Assembly (NCBI GenBank): GCA_929200485.1
Contig: CAKMZU010000044.1
Coordinates: forward strand, 1,447 to 15,457
Origin: an uncultured Gammaproteobacteria bacterium
GTDB lineage: Bacteria; Pseudomonadota; Gammaproteobacteria; Pseudomonadales; DT-91
Direction of reading: 5' to 3'
Length of the DNA: 14,011 nucleotides
Position numbers and translations under genes: made by a program. This document shows, in pieces, positions 5,366 to 11,229 of the stretch (position 1 is its first letter; each line of letters opens with the position of its first letter). The notes under the pieces were generated by a model. That model was not told where the DNA came from, ran no database searches, and saw nothing but the letters and a program-made list of their open reading frames with translations.

Positions 5366-7927
5366 CTATTTGCGCTGACGAAAAATCAATAAACCCAGCA
5401 AAAAAGCAACAACGCCATAATTAATCGAGCCAATAATTCGACCAACCTCCACAGGCGTATCATCTTCGCGTTTTTTGACTTCAAGGCCTATCACTATCGG
5501 GTCATGGTCACTCGAACGATAGGCATCAGGCGCAGCATAGGTATCAATCGATTGATAAGGCTGACCATTGGCCTCGGTTTGATAATCCATCAAGCTATCC
5601 TCTAACGAATTAATATGCCAGGCATCAACACTCACCACTTTCTCAAGCAGTTTTTGATCAGCTAATGCGTGATCCAAACTACCTAAAAAACCACCGTAGG
5701 TATAAGAAAAAGGCTTTTCTTCTGTTGATTTATCAGTGTATTTCAAATTAACAAAACCTGCCTGCTCAAACGCTTTTATAGGATCTTCTTTGCTATACGC
5801 ATTGATGTCACCCAAAATCAGGGTGGCATCGGAGGGAACCTGTGTCGGGTTAGTTGCCAAAAATTCCGTTAAGCCTTGAGCGGCGCGGGTTCGCATCACA
5901 TTACAATTACCCTGGCCATCATCTCCTTCATTGCGTTCATCACAGGCGCTGCCTTTCGATTTAAAATGATTCACTGCCACCGTGAAGCTAAAGCCATTCA
6001 TAGAGAAGGTTTGAATAATGCTCGGGCGGTTTTTATCCGTATTAAACAACACTCCCTGATCATCTGATGGTGAATTTGAACTATCAAGCATTACCGCATC
6101 ACCTTTCAGCAACAACTTCTCTGGGCGATATAACAATCCTGCGGTTATTTGATCATCACCCACTTTTGTAACATTTTCAGGTTGAATGAATTGGTAAGCT
6201 TTCTCAGGTGCCTGCTTTGCATTTAATGCCGCCAGCAATGACGCAATGGCACTGCCTTGACCAAAGCCATCATTTTCTAGCTCCATCAAACCGACAATAT
6301 CTGCATCCATGGCAATGATAGCTGTGACTATCTTCGCCTCCTGCATCTTAAAGGCTTGCGCTGTTTTCGCTCCGCGAGAGGTAGGGAACCCGCCACCTTG
6401 ACCATCACCATTAAAATAATTAAGCACATTCATGCCTGCAATCACCAGGTTAGCATCTTGATGCACCTGGGGATCTGCAGTACGGGGTTTAACATCGGTA
6501 ATGGCCAGCGTATCGGGTATTAACGTGAAGAAATAATCACGACCATGCATGACGCCAACCAACTGATTAACTTTTTGACCAATACGCAGAGGGTTAGTTG
6601 TTGAAAACCCAGCATCCGTTGGAAATGGAATAAATTCAGGATAATTAGCTGAAACACTGTCGCCAACGAGCAGGTAATCATTCACTTTGGCTGATAACGC
6701 GGCATGGTACTCTGGCGATAATGGGTCTGCGATTTCAGTGGGTTGATAGTGTAATTGGCGCGAAACTGCAAACTCGCCATAATTACCCAACCCATAGCCT
6801 CGGCCATATAAATCGCTTACCACCCAATCTTGTTCAGAATGCACAAGCATGCCTTCTAACTGCTCAAATCCTAAAGGCGATGCAGGCAAACTCAGTGCCA
6901 CAGGATCAGGCATTGGATTATTGGATGAACACAGTGAAAGCGCAGTAATATTTTTTAACTGAGTTACTCTCTTGTATTCATCAACCGTCGCCGTTAATCG
7001 GATTTTATCGCCAGTATTAACATCCTGTGCTTGATAGAAAACAAATACCCCTTCGGAGGTTTTGCCATTGGCATCCTGATCATCCGTTTCTTCCTGCAGC
7101 CAAAAACCTCGATACTGCTGAGAATATTTGCCATTGGGCAATATACCGCCTTGCAAATCCTTCGTGACGATGGCCTCAACTGTCACCTGTTGGCCTAAAA
7201 GCGGGCTGGCATCGCTTTGCATGTCAGTCACTTCACCCTGAATTTGGCTAATCAAGGTCGCAGGAGAGCCACAGTTTTCTGCCACTGGTGGTGCAAATTG
7301 TGCTGAATCACATGTGTTTGCCACACCCGGTGTGGGCGAGAACTGCTGGTAACTCGCTGTATTCCGGCTGCCGCCAACGCCATTGGTGCATCGCTGATTG
7401 GAGTGATCGGCAGCGCTCCCTGCACCGCCCTCATTCACTTGAGGTTGACCGGGATTTAACAAGACTAACAAACCGGCATCATCGGCATCATTGGTATCAT
7501 AAACCAGCGCATCTAAAAGATTTGTTGTCGTGATAGCAGTCCCTGATGGGAAGTCTGCGCTATCGGCCTGATAGAGAGCCACGGCATCAGCCCCATTTTG
7601 AATGCTAAAACTGCCACTGACATCTAAATCACAGTGAGTGACGGTATTTGCATCGCCACAAAGAACAAAAAATCCTGTGTTGTTCGCTGAATAACCATCC
7701 AGAGCCTGCACAAAATAGCTCTGATCGTTACTGCCATTATAAAAAACGAGGCTATAACCATCTAACGACGTATTACCCACTCCGCCATCATAGAGCTCAA
7801 TAAATTCTGCCGTATCGGCACCTGGGTTATCAGCATCCACTTCATTAATAACCCAATTGGCATGACTCATTAACGCTGTAGATGAAAAAATCGCTGTAAA
7901 TAAAAAAGAGAGAGATTTGAGTGTCAT
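5366..7927 (-). CDS. ExeM/NucH-family extracellular nuclease with lamin-tail domain
   Basis: An 853-residue secreted nuclease predicted to degrade extracellular DNA. The start is ATG at 7927-7925, which gives a proper Sec signal peptide (MTLKSLSF...MSHA, cut near residue 23); an upstream in-frame ATG at 7996 would bury it behind 23 polar residues and overlap the likely promoter. Domains: lamin-tail domain about 24-145 (opening NWVINEVDADNPG), an OB-fold-like region about 227-329, and an endonuclease/exonuclease/phosphatase domain about 494-817 with GMNVLNYF (498-505), metal-binding MELEN (548-552), NHFKSKG (653-659), GDINAY (706-711), SLDHAL (750-755) and the catalytic SSDHDP (805-810). The end (about 829-853) is one membrane helix followed by RQRK, like the GlyGly-CTERM anchors processed by rhombosortase in Shewanella ExeM, but the Gly-Gly is replaced by Ile-Ile-Gly-Ser. 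All catalytic motifs are intact. A candidate PHO box precedes the gene, suggesting induction under phosphate limitation. Confidence 0.92.
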   Translation of the reverse strand: MTLKSLSFLFTAIFSSTALMSHANWVINEVDADNPGADTAEFIELYDGGVGNTSLDGYSLVFYNGSNDQSYFVQALDGYSANNTGFFVLCGDANTVTHCDLDVSGSFSIQNGADAVALYQADSADFPSGTAITTTNLLDALVYDTNDADDAGLLVLLNPGQPQVNEGGAGSAADHSNQRCTNGVGGSRNTASYQQFSPTPGVANTCDSAQFAPPVAENCGSPATLISQIQGEVTDMQSDASPLLGQQVTVEAIVTKDLQGGILPNGKYSQQYRGFWLQEETDDQDANGKTSEGVFVFYQAQDVNTGDKIRLTATVDEYKRVTQLKNITALSLCSSNNPMPDPVALSLPASPLGFEQLEGMLVHSEQDWVVSDLYGRGYGLGNYGEFAVSRQLHYQPTEIADPLSPEYHAALSAKVNDYLLVGDSVSANYPEFIPFPTDAGFSTTNPLRIGQKVNQLVGVMHGRDYFFTLIPDTLAITDVKPRTADPQVHQDANLVIAGMNVLNYFNGDGQGGGFPTSRGAKTAQAFKMQEAKIVTAIIAMDADIVGLMELENDGFGQGSAIASLLAALNAKQAPEKAYQFIQPENVTKVGDDQITAGLLYRPEKLLLKGDAVMLDSSNSPSDDQGVLFNTDKNRPSIIQTFSMNGFSFTVAVNHFKSKGSACDERNEGDDGQGNCNVMRTRAAQGLTEFLATNPTQVPSDATLILGDINAYSKEDPIKAFEQAGFVNLKYTDKSTEEKPFSYTYGGFLGSLDHALADQKLLEKVVSVDAWHINSLEDSLMDYQTEANGQPYQSIDTYAAPDAYRSSDHDPIVIGLEVKKREDDTPVEVGRIIGSINYGVVAFLLGLLIFRQRK

Positions 7928-7985
7928 TGTTAGTCTCTTGTCATCCTTTAGTGCAGGGGAAGTAGACACATTTTCTGATACAACA

Positions 7986-8003
7986 ATGACAAACAAATGA
8001 AAT
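7986..8003 (-). promoter_or_regulatory. Candidate PHO box upstream of the extracellular nuclease
   Basis: On the minus strand, ATTTCAT-TTGT-TTGTCAT matches the PhoB direct-repeat site (CTGTCAT-4 bases-CTGTCAT, 11-base period) at 11 of 14 half-site positions. A possible -10 hexamer GAAAAT lies about ten bases downstream, as at PhoB-dependent promoters where the box replaces the -35. It ends 58 bases before the chosen ATG. The match is by eye, with A/T-rich background, so it is a hypothesis. Confidence 0.35.
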
Positions 8004-8121
8004 TAAAAATACCTCTGTATAACAATTACTAAAGGTATTAGCGTGAACTGTGAACTCAGTTGAACGCGGATGTTAATTGATATTAATATTCCCATAAGTT
8101 TTCGCATACCTATTATAGGCA

Positions 8122-8147
8122 CCCTTCGACAGGCTCAGGGTGAGCGG
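8122..8147. repeat. Solo arm of the CCTTCGAC interspersed repeat
   Basis: CCCTTCGACAGGCTCAGGGT followed by GAGCGG matches the left arms of the elements at 2073 and 11042, without a partner arm nearby. It sits between the regulator stop (8212) and the nuclease promoter region; a run of nine G (8194-8202) lies beside it. Confidence 0.75.
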
Positions 8148-8211
8148 TTAGGTCACCTGCGAATGCTTACGCCAGTATTAATAACAGCTTCATGGGGGGG
8201 GGTCAAAGGTA

Positions 8212-8919
8212 TTATTTATGCATTGACGATGTCGCTAACTCAACAGCGCCATGAAGCCAGCGCTCAACATTATAATCCACAGGCTTGCCTTTCTTTGTTT
8301 TTCGGATACGGTCGATCGATAACGCAGGCATCGCTGCATTCACCTCCAGGAGTTCTGCGTTCAACTCACCAAGGGTATCCACTTTAATTCGGCAATCTTC
8401 ACTGACCGCTTCTAAACCAAAATGTTGTGTTTGCAATCTTGTGATCGAGTCATTCAGATCGAAATCTAAAACCCCTTTAAATTGATCAGCGCAAAGATAA
8501 ATATTTTCAATTAACACTGGGCGATTATCCAAACAGCGCCTGCGAACGATATGGTAAACGGAACTGCCTTTTTCCAGCCCTAATGCATCACGGATATGGT
8601 TTCTCGCTTTGATCTTTTTGGCAGAAATCAACTCCGTCTGCGGTGCTTTTTTTTGTGACTTAGCCAATTCAATAAAATTCACTTTATGCGCAGGATCAAT
8701 CACTAGTCGAGAAGATGACAAAAACCAACCTTTCCGATTCAAACGATAAATGAATCCTTCAGACTCCAGCCGAAATAATGCCTCTCGAATAGTAATTCGA
8801 CTGGAATCAAAATCTTGCTGCAATTGCCTCTCAGAAGGCAGCCGACCGTTACTAGCAATCGATTTGTTTTTCTTTAACGCGATAAAATAGGCGTAAAGCG
8901 ATTCATAAATGACCGACAT
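8212..8919 (-). CDS. GntR-family regulator with UTRA domain, PhnR-like
   Basis: A 235-residue one-component regulator of the HutC subfamily. The N-terminal winged helix-turn-helix (about 1-70) shows LPSERQLQQDF (27-37), SRITIREALFRLESEGF (40-56) and the wing RLNRKGWFLS (59-68). The C-terminal effector-binding UTRA domain (about 88-225) contains RRRCLDNRPVLIENIYL (126-142) and ends near DYNVERW (215-221). The GWFLSxxR...NFxELAKSQ linker resembles PhnR-type regulators of phosphonate utilisation, and its neighbours (TIGR03364 oxidoreductase, DUF5690, TonB receptor) fit this, so the ligand may be a phosphonate. It lies 90 bases downstream of the oxidoreductase on the same strand and may have its own promoter with an inverted repeat at 8972-8998. 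The ATG at 8919 has only a weak GGAT upstream. DNA binding is well supported; effector identity is inferred from context. Confidence 0.85.
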   Translation of the reverse strand: MSVIYESLYAYFIALKKNKSIASNGRLPSERQLQQDFDSSRITIREALFRLESEGFIYRLNRKGWFLSSSRLVIDPAHKVNFIELAKSQKKAPQTELISAKKIKARNHIRDALGLEKGSSVYHIVRRRCLDNRPVLIENIYLCADQFKGVLDFDLNDSITRLQTQHFGLEAVSEDCRIKVDTLGELNAELLEVNAAMPALSIDRIRKTKKGKPVDYNVERWLHGAVELATSSMHK

Positions 8920-8971
8920 AAATTGAGTTATCCATCTGATTCACGAATATTTAAGCGCATTCTAATTTGAA

Positions 8972-8998
8972 ACTATTCCAGGTTAACGTTCGAATAGT
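8972..8998. promoter_or_regulatory. Inverted repeat upstream of the regulator gene, possible operator
   Basis: ACTATTC (8972-8978) and GAATAGT (8992-8998) are perfect seven-base inverted arms with centres 20 bases apart, i.e. about two helical turns, in the 90-base gap before the regulator. This is a plausible autoregulatory site for the GntR dimer, though it lacks the usual compact GntR operator spacing. Confidence 0.3.
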
Positions 8999-9009
8999 CA
9001 AGGTATCAT

Positions 9010-9657
9010 CTAATGTAGATCAATCGTTAAGCGATTACAGAAAAAAATCTGCTCGATAACTTTTTCGATCAACGCAGGATCTATGGTCATTCCTTTACCG
9101 GCCAACGCAGTCACACAATGAAATCCATCACGGCAGGTTGTAGTTAGCATTCCATCCGCATGATCAAGATACCATCCCAACCAAAGTTTAGTAATTTCGT
9201 TAGACTCTATATTAACTACTTTGTTCGCATAACTTAACATGATTTCATTGATTTTCGTATCAACAAAAAAAACACCTTCCCGGATACTATCTATCGGATA
9301 ATATTGATGGCTGTCGCCAATAGTGATTTCACCGTTGCCATGGTGCTTAAACAATACGTGAATACCGTTGTTTTGGCGCTGGGCCTCTTCTTTGGTGATT
9401 ACCGTCCTGGTGAAGGATGGACAAGGTGAAAACTGCCGATACCAATGCATTGACCGCTCGCCTAACTCACGGAAAAAGCCCATTTGTTGACCCGAGGGAA
9501 CCAGTGAACCAAAGTTTCGAACACTTGCATGTTTGATACCTGATTCTGCCTCAAGCAATAAGACGTTTCTCCCTTTCCGGGAAGTAAAATAAGCCCCCGT
9601 TAACCCAACAACACCACCACCAATGATAATCAGATCATAGGGTTGATTGAGTTTCAT
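9010..9657 (-). CDS. FAD-dependent oxidoreductase, TIGR03364 type, internally truncated
   Basis: A 215-residue protein combining both ends of a family normally about 365-375 residues long. The N-terminal FAD-binding Rossmann start is intact: DLIIIGGGVVGLTGAYF (8-24) and SVRNFGSLVPSGQ (45-57). The C-terminal part is also typical: NNGIHVLFK (96-104), GDSHQY (114-119), LWLGWY (158-163) and GKGMT (187-191). The roughly 150 residues that normally lie between, including most of the substrate domain and the second part of FAD binding, are missing; the join is near residue 76-80 (about base 9420-9430) and keeps the frame. Family members are thought to oxidatively deaminate aminophosphonates or related compounds. 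The ATG overlaps the stop of the DUF5690 gene by four bases (ATGA) with AAAGG just upstream, so translation is coupled. The protein is probably inactive despite the open frame. Confidence 0.8.
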   Translation of the reverse strand: MKLNQPYDLIIIGGGVVGLTGAYFTSRKGRNVLLLEAESGIKHASVRNFGSLVPSGQQMGFFRELGERSMHWYRQFSPCPSFTRTVITKEEAQRQNNGIHVLFKHHGNGEITIGDSHQYYPIDSIREGVFFVDTKINEIMLSYANKVVNIESNEITKLWLGWYLDHADGMLTTTCRDGFHCVTALAGKGMTIDPALIEKVIEQIFFCNRLTIDLH

Positions 9658-10994
9658 GACAGGCCTTTATATCCATTAGACGATGTCGAGAATGCTATTT
9701 TCTGTTTAGTGAGCGTCCAATGAAAATAGCTCATGCTCATTAACAAAAAAGCAGCGCCAACAATTGAAAATGTTAGACTCAAATCAACAATAAAATCGAC
9801 CCAATCTAATTGAACGTTTGATAATGCCCGGTAAAGCATGATAACCACACTGCCTAAATAACCGCTGCTATCGGCGATATACATCAAAAACCCTGCATTG
9901 CCTAATGTCGGTGTGGCTGCCATCAACCGGTCAAATAGCAGACAATTAAACGGCATAAACCCCGCATAAATCCCCATTTGCAAAAGCGTCATCCATAAAA
10001 GGCCGCTCATATAATCCAACTGAAATGCTATGGTTGATAATGCAATAGTAATGAAACCTAGAAGCGCTAACGTGCTGTTTAAATGCAGCGCAATCAAATT
10101 ATTTTTAATAAACATAAGCCCGAGCATCAACACCATAACAGCAACGGTTACCGGCAAAATCGTTGATGTGTAGACAATCGATGAAGACTCATAACCTAAC
10201 CTTGTGAATATCTCAGGTGAAAAATTATCAATAAATTCTCTAAGGCTGGTAAAAATGACATAACTGGCCACAAGCAATAACAAGCCAAACCAATAAGTGC
10301 CGAAAAAATTTAACCGCTCAGAAAAATTCATGGTGATACGTGATTGACGTAACGCCTGATCTTCCTTTGTGGGTTGTGGTGAACAACTCAATGCGAAAAC
10401 GGAGATTAACAACAGAGGCAAAAATAAAAACCCCATGGCTGCTGGCATCCAAACATCGGGAATTTGCCACTCAAGTAATAAATACCGGCCTATCGATTTC
10501 ACTACACCGGATGAAAAAATAAGGCTGACGCCTAAAATAACCCCTAACGCTTCACTGACACGCCTCCCTTCCAAATACGCAAATACCAACCCCCAAATAA
10601 AACCTAAAGGTAGGCCATTAAAAAAGATTGCCAGAATATTCCAGGGCGTTGGAATCAGCGCGAAGGCTATTAGAGCGAGTTGTGCAATGCCCATCATGAT
10701 CAGTATGGTTTGAATACGTTTATTAGCGGGCATCTCGGCGATTAATTTAATGCCGATAAATTTGGATAGCGCATAACCTATGACCTGCGTGATGACCAAC
10801 AGGGTTTTATAATCTAAAGAGAATATCAGCTGATCAACCGATGAATAGGTTGCAGCAGAAAACGGCTTGCGGGATGCGTACATGCTGAAATACGTCATCA
10901 TGGCCGCCATGCCAACAAACATGACCATAACGGCACTATGAGAATCGGCCAAACGGTTTTGTATTTGCTGTTTTGTTTGTGCAATTCGTTGCAT
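9654..10994 (-). CDS. DUF5690 MFS-like inner-membrane protein
   Basis: A 446-residue polytopic membrane protein with about 11-12 hydrophobic segments, resembling DUF5690 proteins. Diagnostic stretches are YFSMYASRKPFSAATY (35-50), LDYKTLLVITQVIGYALSKF (60-79), FNGLPLGFIWGLVFAYLEGR (125-144) and SLIFSSGVVKSIG (157-169). The family is related to the major facilitator superfamily and is found beside TIGR03364 oxidoreductases and PhnR-like regulators, so transport of a phosphonate or its product across the inner membrane is the likely but unproved job. It overlaps the oxidoreductase start by four bases, so the two are an operon. The receptor gene upstream ends 235 bases away, with a repeat element between. 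No good Shine-Dalgarno precedes the ATG at 10994, so the exact start is less certain than the family. Confidence 0.85.
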   Translation of the reverse strand: MQRIAQTKQQIQNRLADSHSAVMVMFVGMAAMMTYFSMYASRKPFSAATYSSVDQLIFSLDYKTLLVITQVIGYALSKFIGIKLIAEMPANKRIQTILIMMGIAQLALIAFALIPTPWNILAIFFNGLPLGFIWGLVFAYLEGRRVSEALGVILGVSLIFSSGVVKSIGRYLLLEWQIPDVWMPAAMGFLFLPLLLISVFALSCSPQPTKEDQALRQSRITMNFSERLNFFGTYWFGLLLLVASYVIFTSLREFIDNFSPEIFTRLGYESSSIVYTSTILPVTVAVMVLMLGLMFIKNNLIALHLNSTLALLGFITIALSTIAFQLDYMSGLLWMTLLQMGIYAGFMPFNCLLFDRLMAATPTLGNAGFLMYIADSSGYLGSVVIMLYRALSNVQLDWVDFIVDLSLTFSIVGAAFLLMSMSYFHWTLTKQKIAFSTSSNGYKGLS

Positions 10995-11041
10995 AAGATT
11001 TTTTTATTGTTATTTGTGAACAAAATCCTTCGACTTTTCGT

Positions 11042-11173
11042 CCCTTCGACTAGCTCAGGGCGAAGAGCTCAGGATGAGCGGAGAGATGGTCACTACCGTT
11101 CATGATGAACAGCGACCGATACCGTTCATGACGAACAGCGACCGATATCGCTCGTCCCGATTCCGTCGAAGGG
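11042..11173. repeat. Composite palindromic interspersed element, copy B
   Basis: It begins CCCTTCGACTAGCTCAGGG and ends GATTCCGTCGAAGGG; the terminal nine bases CCCTTCGAC/GTCGAAGGG pair perfectly. Shortened extra arm pieces (TCCTTCGAC near 11029 and GAGCTCAGGATGAGCGG near 11065) show earlier rearrangement. It fills the gap between the TonB receptor stop and the DUF5690 start. A further eight-base inverted pair, GAAGGGTG (11168-11175) and CACCCTTC (11213-11220), links its right end to the sequence just after the receptor stop and may act as a weak terminator or processing hairpin. Confidence 0.75.
11094..11159. repeat. 26-base tandem array inside copy B
   Basis: Two nearly identical units, 11094-11119 and 11120-11145, each read TACCGTTCATGAxGAACAGC followed by GACCGA and differ at one base; a decayed third (TATCGCTCGTCCCGA) follows. 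The unit differs from the array in the copy at 2073, so each element has amplified a different inner segment. Confidence 0.85.
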
Positions 11174-11229
11174 TGATTTTTATTCGGCAGCTGCATTAAA
11201 CAACCGCCTGAACACCCTTCAATGAGTCA

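Noticed and set aside
7928..7996. Extended start of the nuclease at ATG 7996
   Set aside because: It would place 23 polar residues before a clear signal peptide and overlap the candidate promoter.
10369..10713. Plus-strand 114-codon frame inside the DUF5690 gene
   Set aside because: Antisense to a conserved membrane protein; composition is that of a reversed transmembrane gene, with no motif or ribosome-binding site.
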